64,000 nt of DNA. Origin: Rhizobium sp. BK376. Lineage in GTDB: Bacteria > Pseudomonadota > Alphaproteobacteria > Rhizobiales > Rhizobiaceae. Each line of letters opens with the position of its first letter. The first letter of the stretch is position 1. A program made the position numbers and the translations under genes. The stretch covers positions 433,045-497,044 of the forward strand of contig NZ_SLZG01000003.1 in assembly GCF_004341625.1 (NCBI RefSeq), given 5' to 3'. Below are positions 36,631 to 45,726 of the stretch, in pieces. The notes under the pieces are model-generated. The model was not told the origin of the DNA. It searched no databases and was given only the letters and a program-made list of their open reading frames with translations.

Positions 36631-37064
36631 TGCTCTTCCTTAACTGCTTTGTGCATTCTCTTCTTACCGATCTATAGCGCCAAGCTTGCTTGTGACTTGC
36701 GGCTATTCTGCAACGGCAAGAATACCGGTCATTAGAAAAAAGCAATTTAATTCAAAAGCGAACGGCGGTGTCGTCTTATTAACCTTCAAGCAAGGAATTA
36801 ACCATAAACATTGCACTACACGTCGGAATGGGAAGCTGTTGCTCGTTCCCACCAGGCATGAAGCCGCCACCGTCGTACCGGGTAGGTCCGGTATCTATTT
36901 CATCAGATAGTTCCAGGAACAGATTTTGGTGAATGAGCGGGCTTTTGCCTGCCGGCGGCAGCGTGTCGCCAGCAGCGTGCGTGTCTCCTTTCGCTATCGT
37001 TTTGCTTAAACTGGATAATTTTGTTTCGCCGGGCGTTTTGCGCGGCATTTCGGTGGGGACGGCA
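36631..37064. other. intergenic region before the che operon
   Basis: About 430 bases, AT-rich in its first half (36700-36830), separating the leftward small membrane gene from the rightward icpA. It should hold the che operon promoter. I see two TTAACC motifs at about 36779 and 36798, but no convincing -35/-10 pair. An open frame with an ATG at 36933 runs into icpA but lacks a ribosome site. Confidence 0.5.
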
Positions 37065-38723
37065 TTGGCGCAGGATTCGCCATCAGATCAGGCACAGCGG
37101 GCGCAGGCAGGCAGCCTTCGCGACCGCTTACGCTTTGCCGGTCTCGATGCCGAGCAGTGCGAGATGGTTCGCCGTCATCGCCCCATGCTGCAGGCGCAGC
37201 TGAAGGAAGGCCTGCGCGATCTCTTCCACCGCTTCCAATCCTTTCCGGACGCATCGCGAAATTTTTCGAGCGAACGCCAGGTCGAGCGCCTTCATGATTT
37301 GCAGTCCTCCCATTGGGATGTGCTGACCGACGCCCGCTTCGACAGCCTCTATGCCGAGCGGGTGAAGATCCTTTCGGATTCGGAAAGCAAGATGGGCCTC
37401 GACCCGCGCTGGCACGTCGCCGGTCATGGTATCGTGCTCGAGCATCTGCTGTCCGGTCTTCTGGAGGAGATGGGCGGTCGTGCGATCCTTCCGGGCACCA
37501 AGCGCCGGGCTCGCGAACTTGGCGAACTCATGGCGGCTGTCGTCCGGCTGGTCATGGTCGACGTCGAGATTGCCGTCTCCTTGCGCTTCAATCAGTTGCG
37601 CGTCAGTCATCAGCGTGCACTCGCCGAGCAGCGTCAGATGGATCAGGCCGATATCGGTCACATCTTCGGCGATGTGATCCGGGCTCTCGCCGAACGCGAT
37701 CTGACCGCGCGCGTGACGAACGAAGTGCCGGAGGCCTATTCGGGCCTAGTTGAAACCCTCAACGGCGCGCTCGACGATATCCAGACGGAATTTACCGCTC
37801 TCGGCGGACGGGTCCAGGCTGCCGAAGCTGCGACAGGCACTATTGCCCGCGACAGCCGCAACCTTAGCGAAGCATCCACCGATCATTCCCGGCAGCTTCA
37901 GGTGTCCGCCAAGCGCCTGGAAGGCCTGGCCCAGCAAGTTCGCGGCAATGCCGTCAGCACGCGTTCCGCTGAAAAAGCCGTCGCCTCGACACGCATCGCT
38001 GCCGAACAGAGCGGCCATGTCGTCGGTCAGGCGATCACCGCCATGGCGGATATCGAATCTTCTGCCGAGAAAATCGGCCAGATCATCGGCGTCATCGACG
38101 AGATCGCCTTCCAGACCAATCTCCTCGCGCTGAACGCCGGCATCGAGGCAGCGCGCGCCGGCGACTCCGGCCGCGGCTTCGCCGTCGTCGCGCAGGAGGT
38201 GAGGGCGCTTGCCCAACGTTCCGCCGATGCCGCCCGCGAAATCAAGACGCTGGTGACGGGCACCAAGGCGCAGGTTGATTCGGGCGTGCAGATGGTCGGC
38301 CGCACCCAGGAGGCCATCGGCAGCATCGTGCGCCAGGTGGCCGACATCAACGAGGCCATTTCGGGCATAGCCAGCGCCACCGACGGCCAGGCGGTCGATC
38401 TTCAGACCGTGACCGATGACGTGGGCGCCTTGAGCGAGCGCGTGGCAGGCACCAGCACGCTGGCTGCCCGTTCCGGCGAGGGCGCCGATCATCTCCACAC
38501 GGTCATTCTCGAACTCGGCGAGACGATCCGGGAGTTCCGCATCGCGCGCGAGAAGCAATATGCCAGCGACGGTCCGGCGCAGCGCAGGATAGACACGGTC
38601 GCGTCCCTGCCGGCCTTGGAGCGCAATGTTCAGGCACAGATTACCGGCGATGCCGAGGAAATGGATGAATTAGACTTCCCGCTCTACTCGGCAGCCGCTG
38701 GAGGCGGGCGGAATGTTTACTGA
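37065..38723 (+). CDS. icpA: IcpA, soluble globin-coupled chemoreceptor
   Basis: About 552 residues, no membrane helix: a cytosolic chemoreceptor heading the rhizobial che operon. The N-terminal 190 residues are a protoglobin sensor domain (LRDRLRFAGLDAEQCEMVRRHRPML, then HWDVLTDARFDSLYAERV). A coiled coil and a receptor signalling domain follow, with the hairpin tip DEIAFQTNLLALNAGIEAARAG that binds CheA/CheW. The segment aligning with the heme-ligand helix of HemAT reads ESKMGL where HVRIGL is usual, so the proximal His seems replaced. I choose the TTG at 37065 after GTGGGGA because it leaves a short lead into the globin; an ATG at 36933 is in frame. It would bias CheA by a cytosolic signal. 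Confidence 0.85.
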   Translation: MAQDSPSDQAQRAQAGSLRDRLRFAGLDAEQCEMVRRHRPMLQAQLKEGLRDLFHRFQSFPDASRNFSSERQVERLHDLQSSHWDVLTDARFDSLYAERVKILSDSESKMGLDPRWHVAGHGIVLEHLLSGLLEEMGGRAILPGTKRRARELGELMAAVVRLVMVDVEIAVSLRFNQLRVSHQRALAEQRQMDQADIGHIFGDVIRALAERDLTARVTNEVPEAYSGLVETLNGALDDIQTEFTALGGRVQAAEAATGTIARDSRNLSEASTDHSRQLQVSAKRLEGLAQQVRGNAVSTRSAEKAVASTRIAAEQSGHVVGQAITAMADIESSAEKIGQIIGVIDEIAFQTNLLALNAGIEAARAGDSGRGFAVVAQEVRALAQRSADAAREIKTLVTGTKAQVDSGVQMVGRTQEAIGSIVRQVADINEAISGIASATDGQAVDLQTVTDDVGALSERVAGTSTLAARSGEGADHLHTVILELGETIREFRIAREKQYASDGPAQRRIDTVASLPALERNVQAQITGDAEEMDELDFPLYSAAAGGGRNVY

Positions 38724-38786
38724 TGCACTTTATCTTATGCGTACGCAGGCGCTGGGGCCTGAAACCAACAGACAAGGAATGAAGTA

Positions 38787-39083
38787 ATGGCGAGCAGGAA
38801 AGGCGAGAAATCGATCAGTCTGGCTACGGTGCTGGACCTCAATGAGGCCTCGACGCTTCGCAGCAAGTTGATGGGGCTTCGCGGCAGCAATGTCGTGATC
38901 GACGCATCAGGCGTCGAGAAGGTCGGGGCTCTGTGCGTTCAGGTCCTCATGGCCGCCGCCAAGACCTGGGATGAAGACAAGCTGTCCTTCACCTTCACGA
39001 AGGTATCGGACGCATTTCACAAAACGATGCAGCTGATCGGCATCAATATCGATCATCTGCTTGCCAAGGAGATCCGGCAATGA
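38787..39083 (+). CDS. cheS: CheS, STAS-domain partner of CheA
   Basis: 98 residues, a single STAS (anti-sigma-antagonist-like) domain: ISLATVLDLNEASTLRSKLMGLRGSNVVIDASGVEKVGALCVQVLMAAAKTWDEDKLSF. In Sinorhizobium meliloti the equivalent protein binds CheA and speeds dephosphorylation of CheY1, the phosphate sink. Same position, length and fold here support the same role. The stop overlaps the cheY1 start (ATGA). Called cheX or orf2 in some rhizobial papers. Confidence 0.88.
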   Translation: MASRKGEKSISLATVLDLNEASTLRSKLMGLRGSNVVIDASGVEKVGALCVQVLMAAAKTWDEDKLSFTFTKVSDAFHKTMQLIGINIDHLLAKEIRQ

Positions 39084-39445
39084 AGAAGAGAGTGCTTACC
39101 GTGGATGATTCACGGACGATCCGTAACATGCTTCTCGTTACGCTCAACAATGCAGGTTTCGAGACCATCCAGGCGGAAGACGGCGTTGAAGGCCTCGAAG
39201 TTCTCGAGGAGAGCAATCCTGACGTCATCGTGACCGATATCAACATGCCGCGTCTCGACGGCTTCGGCTTCATCGAGGGCGTTCGCCGCAACGACAAGTA
39301 TCGCGCGATCCCGATCCTGGTCCTGACCACGGAGAGCGATGCCGAGAAGAAGAACCGCGCGCGCCAGGCTGGTGCGACCGGCTGGATCGTCAAGCCCTTC
39401 GACCCGGCCAAATTGATCGATGCCATCGAGCGTGTAACCGCTTAA
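39080..39445 (+). CDS. cheY1: CheY1 response regulator
   Basis: 121 residues, one receiver domain. Acid pair in VLTVDDSRTIRNML, phosphoacceptor D53 in VIVTDINMPRLDGFG, the Thr of LVLTTESD, and Lys in GWIVKPFDP. In the two-CheY rhizobial scheme CheY1 acts as phosphate sink that drains CheY2-P back through CheA, instead of binding the motor. Overlaps cheS by four bases and stands 15 bases ahead of cheA, consistent with that job. Confidence 0.93.
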   Translation: MKKRVLTVDDSRTIRNMLLVTLNNAGFETIQAEDGVEGLEVLEESNPDVIVTDINMPRLDGFGFIEGVRRNDKYRAIPILVLTTESDAEKKNRARQAGATGWIVKPFDPAKLIDAIERVTA

Positions 39446-39460
39446 ACAGGATTTTTTCCT

Positions 39461-41785
39461 ATGGATATGAACGAAATCAAAGAGATCTTCTTCCAGGAGT
39501 GCGAGGAGCAGCTCGCGGAACTGGAATCCGGTCTCCTGAAAATGAATGACGGAGACCGCGATCCGGAAACCGTCAATGCCGTGTTCCGTGCCGTTCATTC
39601 CATCAAGGGTGGAGCTGGTGCATTCGGTCTGGATGATCTGGTCTCTTTTGCCCATGTCTTCGAGACCACTCTCGATTGCGTTCGTTCCAATAAGCTTGAG
39701 CCGACCCAGGATGTCCTGAAGGTCATGCTCAAGGCTGCCGATGTGCTTGCCGACCTGACAAACGCTGCCCGTGATGGCGGCAGCGTCGATGAGTCGAGAA
39801 GCCGCGGCCTGGTCAAGGAACTCGAGGCACTCGCCCATGGCGAAATGCCCGCTCCCTCGGCCCATGCAGAAGCGCCTGCACCCAAGCCTGCCGCCGCTCC
39901 GAAGCCTGCCGCCGCTCCCAAGGCTGCAGCGCCGGCACCCGTGGTCGTAAAGGCAGCGCCCGCTCCGACAGACGATAGCGGCTTCCAGCCGATACCTTTC
40001 ACCTTCGATGAATTCGACGGTGCCGAGGACGTTCATCCCGAGCTTCCGCAGTTCGAAATCAGCTTCAAGCCGCGCGCCGATCTCTATTCGAAGGGCAATG
40101 ACGCCACTCTGCTGCTGCGCGATCTCTCGCGCCTAGGCGAGATGAGCATTCGCTGCGACATGGATGCCCTGCCTGGCCTCGACCAGCTGGATCCGGAAGC
40201 GGCCTATTTCAAGTGGGCGATTTCCATCAAGACCGACAAGGGCGAAGACGCTATCCGAACCGTCTTCGAATTTGCGGAATGGGATTGCGAACTCGAGATC
40301 CATCCGGCCGAGGACGTGATCAGCGATGACAGCGGTAACGACGAGCTGCCGATGATCCCGGTTCCGTTCGATCTCTCCGCATTGGACGACGAGCCCGCGC
40401 CGGCCGAGGCCGCCGATGAGCCGAAGACGAGAAGCGATGCGGCAGAAGCCGTCGCAGCAGCGGAAACAGCAAGCAATGTCACGCAGCTTGCCGCCGCTGC
40501 CTCCCGTGCCGAAAAGAAAGAGCCGAGCGCAGCCGCCGCTGCTGCCGCCGCACAGAACAATGCCGCCGCCAACAGCGCCGGCCAGACGATCCGCGTCGAT
40601 CTCGATCGCGTCGACCGCCTGATCAACCTCGTCGGCGAGCTTGTTATCAACCAGGCGATGCTCTCGCAGAGCGTCATCGAGAACGACACGACCGGTACCT
40701 CATCGATCAACATGGGTCTCGAGGAGCTGCAGCAGCTCACCCGCGAGATCCAGGACTCGGTCATGGCCATCCGCGCACAGCCTGTGAAGCCCGTCTTCCA
40801 GCGCATGTCGCGTATCGTTCGCGAAATCGCCGACATGACGGGCAAGTCGATCCGCCTCATCACCGAAGGTGAAAACACCGAAGTCGACAAGACGGTCATC
40901 GACAAGCTGGCCGAGCCGCTGACCCACATGATCCGCAACGCTGTCGACCACGGCGTTGAGAGCCCGGAAAAACGCACCGCGCTCGGCAAGAATCCCGAAG
41001 GTACGGTTCGCCTCACGGCAAAGCATCGTTCCGGCCGCATTCTGATCGAACTTGCCGACGACGGCGCCGGCATCAACCGCGAAAAGGTCCGGCAGAAGGC
41101 GATCGACAACGACCTGATCCCTGCCGACGCCAACCTGACGGACGAAGAAATCGACAACCTGATCTTCCTGCCGGGCTTCTCCACCGCCGACAAGATCTCC
41201 GATATTTCCGGCCGCGGTGTCGGCATGGACGTCGTCAAGCGCTCGATCCAGGCACTCGGCGGCCGTATCAACATCACCTCGAAGCCGGGCCAGGGTTCCG
41301 TCTTCACGATGAGCCTGCCGCTGACGCTCGCTGTTCTCGACGGCATGGTGGTAACGGTTGCCGGCCAGACGCTGGTCGTGCCCTTGACCGCGATCGTGGA
41401 AACTCTCCAGCCGGAAGCCGCTGCGATCCATTCCTTCGGCGCAAACCATCGCCTGATCTCGATCCGCAATTCCTTCTGCCCGCTGGTCGATGTCGGCCGG
41501 ATCCTGAATTTCCGCGCCACCCAGGCCAACCCTGTCGAAGGTGTGGCGCTCCTGGTGGAATCGGAAGGCGGCGGTCAGCGCGCTCTGATGGTTGATGCCA
41601 TCCAGGGCCAGCGCCAGGTCGTCATCAAGAGCCTCGAAGCGAACTACACCCACGTTCCGGGCATCGCTGCTGCAACCATTCTCGGCGACGGGCGTGTGGC
41701 GCTCATCCTCGACGTGGACGCGGTTGTCGCTGCCTCGCGCGGTCAGTCGCTGAAGGCCGAAATGTCTTACGCAGCAGCGGGATAA
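39461..41785 (+). CDS. cheA: CheA chemotaxis histidine kinase
   Basis: 774 residues. P1 phosphotransfer domain with H46 in FRAVHSIKGGAGAFG; an Ala/Pro linker with repeated PKPAAA (about 140-170); a P2-like response-regulator-binding domain (about 180-290); a second Ala-rich linker; P3 dimerisation (RVDRLINLVGELVINQAML); P4 ATPase (N box HMIRNAVDHGVESPEKR, G box ISGRGVGMDVVK); and a C-terminal CheW-like P5. Kinase of the complex with receptor and CheW that phosphorylates CheY1, CheY2 and CheB. The 4-base gap to cheW shows coupling. Confidence 0.97.
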   Translation: MDMNEIKEIFFQECEEQLAELESGLLKMNDGDRDPETVNAVFRAVHSIKGGAGAFGLDDLVSFAHVFETTLDCVRSNKLEPTQDVLKVMLKAADVLADLTNAARDGGSVDESRSRGLVKELEALAHGEMPAPSAHAEAPAPKPAAAPKPAAAPKAAAPAPVVVKAAPAPTDDSGFQPIPFTFDEFDGAEDVHPELPQFEISFKPRADLYSKGNDATLLLRDLSRLGEMSIRCDMDALPGLDQLDPEAAYFKWAISIKTDKGEDAIRTVFEFAEWDCELEIHPAEDVISDDSGNDELPMIPVPFDLSALDDEPAPAEAADEPKTRSDAAEAVAAAETASNVTQLAAAASRAEKKEPSAAAAAAAAQNNAAANSAGQTIRVDLDRVDRLINLVGELVINQAMLSQSVIENDTTGTSSINMGLEELQQLTREIQDSVMAIRAQPVKPVFQRMSRIVREIADMTGKSIRLITEGENTEVDKTVIDKLAEPLTHMIRNAVDHGVESPEKRTALGKNPEGTVRLTAKHRSGRILIELADDGAGINREKVRQKAIDNDLIPADANLTDEEIDNLIFLPGFSTADKISDISGRGVGMDVVKRSIQALGGRINITSKPGQGSVFTMSLPLTLAVLDGMVVTVAGQTLVVPLTAIVETLQPEAAAIHSFGANHRLISIRNSFCPLVDVGRILNFRATQANPVEGVALLVESEGGGQRALMVDAIQGQRQVVIKSLEANYTHVPGIAAATILGDGRVALILDVDAVVAASRGQSLKAEMSYAAAG

Positions 41786-41789
41786 GGTA

Positions 41790-42257
41790 ATGTCGTACGC
41801 CGTCAAGAATTTGATCCAGGGTGCCCGCGAGCTGATTGCGTTTCGCATCGGCGACCAGGAATTCTGCGTCGACATCATGTCGGTACGCGAAATCCGGGGC
41901 TGGACGCCGGCAACCGCCATGCCGCATGCGCCATCTTACATGAAGGGTGTCATCAACCTTCGCGGCGAGGTGCTGCCGATCATCGATCTGTCCCTGAGGC
42001 TGGGCATGCAACCCGCCGAGCCTTCCCCCCGGCACGTCATTATCGTCGCCCAGGTCAAGCGCCAGTCGGTCGGCCTGCTGGTCGAGGCGGTCTCCGACAT
42101 ACTGACCATCACCGAAGAAAACATTCAGCCGACGCCGGAGATTTCTTCCGATCTGCAAAAGCGGTTCGCACGCGGCATTCTGGCGATCGATCGCCGGATG
42201 ATCTGTCTCGTCGAGCTCGAGGCCCTGTTCCCGGATATTGAAAGCGAGGCTGCATGA
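41790..42257 (+). CDS. cheW: CheW coupling protein
   Basis: 155 residues, CheW SH3-like fold that links receptors to CheA. FRIGDQEFCVDIMSVREIRGWTPATAMPHAPSYMKGVINLRGEVLPIIDLSLRLG is the family core. Begins four bases after cheA and overlaps the cheR start by four bases. Confidence 0.96.
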   Translation: MSYAVKNLIQGARELIAFRIGDQEFCVDIMSVREIRGWTPATAMPHAPSYMKGVINLRGEVLPIIDLSLRLGMQPAEPSPRHVIIVAQVKRQSVGLLVEAVSDILTITEENIQPTPEISSDLQKRFARGILAIDRRMICLVELEALFPDIESEAA

Positions 42258-43159
42258 GCTTGATGGGAGCAAAGGATCTGCTGGGTTCCGACGAGGTCCT
42301 CGCCAGCGGTGAATATCCGCTGACGCGCCGTGATCTGTCCGAAATCGCGGCGATGATCTATGCGGATGCCGGCATTTCGCTGAATGAATCGAAGGCCTCG
42401 CTGGTCTATTCGAGGCTTTCCAAGCATATCCGCAGCCTCGGACTCTCGGGCTTCCGGGAATATTGTTCGCTCGTATCGTCGCCGGCCGGCGCTGGCGCCA
42501 GACGCGAGATGCTGTCGCACCTGACCACGAATTTCACGCGCTTCTTCCGCGAAAACCATCACTTCGAGCACCTGCGCAACGAGGTGCTGCCGGACCTTCT
42601 GGCAAGGGCAAGAAGCGGCGGTCGGGTCCGCATATGGTCGGCTGCCTGCTCGGACGGGCAGGAGCCCTATTCGATCGCGCTCACGGTCCTGTCGTTGATG
42701 CCGAACGCCGCGGACTATGATTTCCGCATCCTGGCAACTGATATCGATCCGAAGATCCTTGGTCTTGCCCGCGCCGGCGCCTATGACGAGGGCTCGCTGG
42801 AAACCGTGTCGCCTGCCATGCGCAAGCAATGGTTCCAGGAGGTCCAGGTACAGGGGCGTCGCAAGTTCCAGGTCGACGATCGCGTCAAGCGCCTGATTAC
42901 CTTCAACGAATTGAACCTGATGGCGCAATGGCCATTCAAGGGCAATTTCGACGTCATCTTCTGTCGCAACGTCGTCATCTATTTCGACGAGCCTACGCAG
43001 ATGAAGATCTGGTCCCGTTTTGCCGGCCTGCTGCCGGAAGGCGGTCACCTCTATATCGGTCATTCCGAGCGCGTTTCGGGAGATGCCAAGCATCTCTTCG
43101 ACAATATCGGCATCACCACCTATCGCTATACCGGCAAAAATTCAGGGAGAAGAGCATGA
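42254..43159 (+). CDS. cheR: CheR receptor methyltransferase
   Basis: 301 residues. N-terminal helical domain ([23 protein letters not shown]), [17 protein letters not shown], the SAM site [18 protein letters not shown] (rhizobial variant of the usual STGEEPYS), [19 protein letters not shown], and [11 protein letters not shown]. It methylates receptor glutamates for adaptation; CheB reverses this. Overlaps cheW and cheB by four bases on each side. Confidence 0.96.
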   Translation: MSLMGAKDLLGSDEVLASGEYPLTRRDLSEIAAMIYADAGISLNESKASLVYSRLSKHIRSLGLSGFREYCSLVSSPAGAGARREMLSHLTTNFTRFFRENHHFEHLRNEVLPDLLARARSGGRVRIWSAACSDGQEPYSIALTVLSLMPNAADYDFRILATDIDPKILGLARAGAYDEGSLETVSPAMRKQWFQEVQVQGRRKFQVDDRVKRLITFNELNLMAQWPFKGNFDVIFCRNVVIYFDEPTQMKIWSRFAGLLPEGGHLYIGHSERVSGDAKHLFDNIGITTYRYTGKNSGRRA

Positions 43160-44202
43160 CGGCTCCTGCCCGAGTCCTAGTTGTCGACGACTCACCGACG
43201 ATGCGCGGTCTTATTACCGCTGTCCTGAGTTCCGACCCCGATGTCGATGTTATCGGCCAAGCCGGCGACGCCATGGAAGCGCGCGCCGCCATCAAGCAGC
43301 TCAACCCGGATGTGGTCACGCTCGATATCGAGATGCCCAACATGAACGGCCTGGAGTTCCTGGAGAAGATCATGAAGCTCCGGCCGATGCCGGTCATCAT
43401 GGTCTCGACCATGACGCATCGCGGCGCAGAGGCGACGCTTGCGGCGCTCGAAATCGGCGCCTTCGATTGCGTCGGCAAGCCGGCTCCGGGCGACCGGAAC
43501 CCCTTCGGCGATCTCGCCGACAAGGTGAAGGCTGCCGCCCGCTCGCAGCGTCAGTATCAGCGCGCTCCTTCAGCCGAGGCACCGGCGGCGCCACCCTCGG
43601 TCGCGGATTTCCGGGTGGGCCGCAAGATCGTGGCGATCGGCTCGTCGACCGGGGGCGTGGAAGCGCTGATCGCGGTTCTACAAAAATTCCCAGCGAATTG
43701 CCCGCCGACCGTCATCACCCAGCATATGCCGCCGACCTTCACCAAGAGCTTCGCCGAGCGTCTCAATCGCCTCTGTGCACCTGTTGTCCAGGAAGCAACC
43801 GATGGCGCGCGGCTTGAGATCGGCAAGATTTACCTGGCACCGGGCGGCGAGCGTCATCTGCAGGTCGCAAATGCGTCAGCGCCCCATTGCCGTCTTATCG
43901 AAAAGGAGCCGGTAAACGGCCATCGTCCTTCGGTCGATGTGCTCTTTGACTCCGTCGCCGAACTTGCCGGTCGAAACGCCGTGGGCGTCATTTTGACGGG
44001 TATGGGACGCGATGGGGCCGCTGGCCTGCTCAAAATGCGTCATTCCGGTGCGAGAACTGTGGGTCAGAACGAAAAAACGTGCGTTGTTTACGGAATGCCA
44101 AGGGTTGCGTACGAACTTGGCGGCGTTGAGCAGCAGCTTCCGCTGAATGCCATCGGAGATGAAATACTGAAAATGACAGCCGCCCGAAAGGAGAGCGAGT
44201 AA
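43156..44202 (+). CDS. cheB: CheB receptor methylesterase/deamidase
   Basis: 348 residues: N-terminal receiver with D57 ([13 protein letters not shown]), linker, then methylesterase with the catalytic triad S164 ([11 protein letters not shown]), H190 (TQHMPP) and D286 (GMGRDGAAG), the same numbering as the E. coli enzyme. The ATG at 43156 overlaps the cheR stop and has GGGAGAAGAG upstream; the much longer open frame 5' of it is only a shadow of cheR. Phosphorylated by CheA to demethylate receptors. Confidence 0.97.
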   Translation: MTAPARVLVVDDSPTMRGLITAVLSSDPDVDVIGQAGDAMEARAAIKQLNPDVVTLDIEMPNMNGLEFLEKIMKLRPMPVIMVSTMTHRGAEATLAALEIGAFDCVGKPAPGDRNPFGDLADKVKAAARSQRQYQRAPSAEAPAAPPSVADFRVGRKIVAIGSSTGGVEALIAVLQKFPANCPPTVITQHMPPTFTKSFAERLNRLCAPVVQEATDGARLEIGKIYLAPGGERHLQVANASAPHCRLIEKEPVNGHRPSVDVLFDSVAELAGRNAVGVILTGMGRDGAAGLLKMRHSGARTVGQNEKTCVVYGMPRVAYELGGVEQQLPLNAIGDEILKMTAARKESE

Positions 44203-44591
44203 TGTCTCTTGCGGAGAAAATTAAAGTTCTAATCGTCGACGACCAGGTCACCAGCCGTCTTCTGCTGAGTGATGCGCTGACACAACTGGGTTTCAAACAG
44301 ATTACCGCAGCTGGCGACGGTGAGCAGGGCATGAAGATCATGGCCGAGCAGCCCCACCATCTCGTCATCTCGGATTTCAACATGCCGAAGATGGATGGCA
44401 TCGTCTTTCTGCAGCACGTTCGGGCCAATCCGGCGACCAAGAAGGCGGCCTTCATCATCCTGACGGCGCAGGGCGACCGTGCCCTGGTGCAAAAGGCGGC
44501 TCAGTTGGGCGCAAACAACGTCCTGGCCAAACCTTTCACCATCGAAAAGATGAAGGCCGCCATCGAGGCCGTGTTCGGAGCATTGAAATGA
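44202..44591 (+). CDS. cheY2: CheY2 response regulator
   Basis: 129 residues, single receiver: [18 protein letters not shown], acceptor D58 in [44 protein letters not shown]. In rhizobia CheY2-P is the regulator that binds the motor and slows flagellar rotation. Start overlaps the cheB stop by one base (TAATG); its stop overlaps cheD. Confidence 0.93.
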   Translation: MSLAEKIKVLIVDDQVTSRLLLSDALTQLGFKQITAAGDGEQGMKIMAEQPHHLVISDFNMPKMDGIVFLQHVRANPATKKAAFIILTAQGDRALVQKAAQLGANNVLAKPFTIEKMKAAIEAVFGALK

Positions 44592-45139
44592 TCACCGATA
44601 GTGCAGCTCGACGCATGCACATCATTCAAGGCGAGTATAAGGTCGTCAGTGAAGACGTCGTCCTGACGACCATTCTCGGCTCGTGCGTAGCTGCATGTCT
44701 GCGTGATCCCATCGCCGGTGTCGGCGGTATGAACCATTTCCTGCTGCCCGGAAACGCCGCAACGCCGATGACCGGCGGTGACGCGACGCGCTATGGCGTC
44801 CATCTGATGGAACTGCTGATCAACGGACTTTTGAAGAAGGGCGCGCGCCGTGACCGCCTGGAGGCAAAGATCTTCGGTGGAGCGAAGACGATTGCGACCT
44901 TCTCCAACGTTGGTGAGCAGAACGCAGCTTTCGCTGTGCAGTTCCTCAGGGACGAAGGCATTCCCGTCGTCGGATCGAGCACGGGCGGGGAACATGGACG
45001 CAAGATAGAATACTGGCCGATCTCGGGCCGTGCACGGCAATATCCGTTGACCGGCGCCGAAACGCAGAAAACCGTGGCCCTCGAACAGCGCCCGGTCTTT
45101 GCGCCGAAACCTGCAGAGAATACGATCGAATTTTTTTAA
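44588..45139 (+). CDS. cheD: CheD receptor deamidase
   Basis: 183 residues. CheD deamidates receptor glutamines. The catalytic cysteine is C33 in [15 protein letters not shown] with H50 in GGMNHFLLP and the downstream [18 protein letters not shown] region. Overlaps cheY2 by four bases. Confidence 0.95.
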   Translation: MITDSAARRMHIIQGEYKVVSEDVVLTTILGSCVAACLRDPIAGVGGMNHFLLPGNAATPMTGGDATRYGVHLMELLINGLLKKGARRDRLEAKIFGGAKTIATFSNVGEQNAAFAVQFLRDEGIPVVGSSTGGEHGRKIEYWPISGRARQYPLTGAETQKTVALEQRPVFAPKPAENTIEFF

Positions 45140-45156
45140 GGCGCGAGGATTATTTT

Positions 45157-45546
45157 ATGAACATTGTCCCGCATACCGAGCCGGCATCCGGAGACGAGGC
45201 TCTGCCCGCCATCCTGATGCGTATCGTTTCGGAATTGCACGATGTCGCATACCTGATCGAGCGGATCGAGCCTCAGCTGATCGAGCTTGGCGGCCCCAGC
45301 ATATTTGAAGCACCGGAATCCATGAAGGTCATGCAGGGCATCGATCTCGCAGTGCAGAAGACGCGCGGGATTGCAGAGTTCATCGACACGATCACCGGAG
45401 GCATTCCGGATGGCTGGATGGTCGATGTCACGACCGCTCTCAGCCTGGTGAAGCTCGCCGAAATGCAGAAGGCCCTTGCGGGCGGCCTGCGCCATGGTCA
45501 TTCGCAGCCGCTGGGCAAAGCAGCTGGTGATTTCGACTTTTTCTGA
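45157..45546 (+). CDS. cheT: CheT, rhizobial chemotaxis protein
   Basis: 129 residues, all-helical by pattern, no membrane segment. Same place as the cheT gene of Sinorhizobium and Rhizobium che operons, whose product I recall as acting in signal termination and as binding CheR. A DxxxQ motif like the CheZ active site is present as DLAVQ (63-67) inside a helix (SMKVMQGIDLAVQKTRG). There is no CheZ in the locus. Assignment rests on order, length and motif. Confidence 0.85.
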   Translation: MNIVPHTEPASGDEALPAILMRIVSELHDVAYLIERIEPQLIELGGPSIFEAPESMKVMQGIDLAVQKTRGIAEFIDTITGGIPDGWMVDVTTALSLVKLAEMQKALAGGLRHGHSQPLGKAAGDFDFF

Positions 45547-45639
45547 TCGTCTCTGGGCAGTCTGATCGCCCGGTCTTAAGTCCGCCCGTTGGCGGATCGT
45601 CTATGAAATAGCAGCGGTTTTTCAGTTTTGTCCGGTTCG

Positions 45640-45720
45640 GACGAAACGCTCGCACAAGTTTCGCCCACTAGTTTCGCTGCAGGGCACAAAGCCATTTTTG
45701 TCTTTGACGAAACGTGCGAG
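45640..45720 (+). promoter_or_regulatory. CGAAAC/GTTTCG motif cluster before fliF
   Basis: Four copies of one hexamer in two orientations: CGAAAC at 45642 and 45708, GTTTCG at 45658 and 45671. The outer two lie in identical GACGAAACG (45640, 45706), followed by CTCGCAC and GTGCGAG, which are reverse complements. The last copy ends a few bases before the fliF ATG. Possible binding site of a flagellar regulator or a leader structure. Confidence 0.4.
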
Positions 45721-45726
45721 AACAGA

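Noticed and set aside
36933..37064. N-terminal extension of IcpA from ATG 36933
   Set aside because: No ribosome site, codon use unlike the rest of the gene, and it would place about 60 residues before the globin domain; kept only as an alternative start.
42829..43155. long N-terminal extension of CheB
   Set aside because: It overlaps cheR in another frame; the ATG at 43156 has a ribosome site and begins exactly at the receiver domain.
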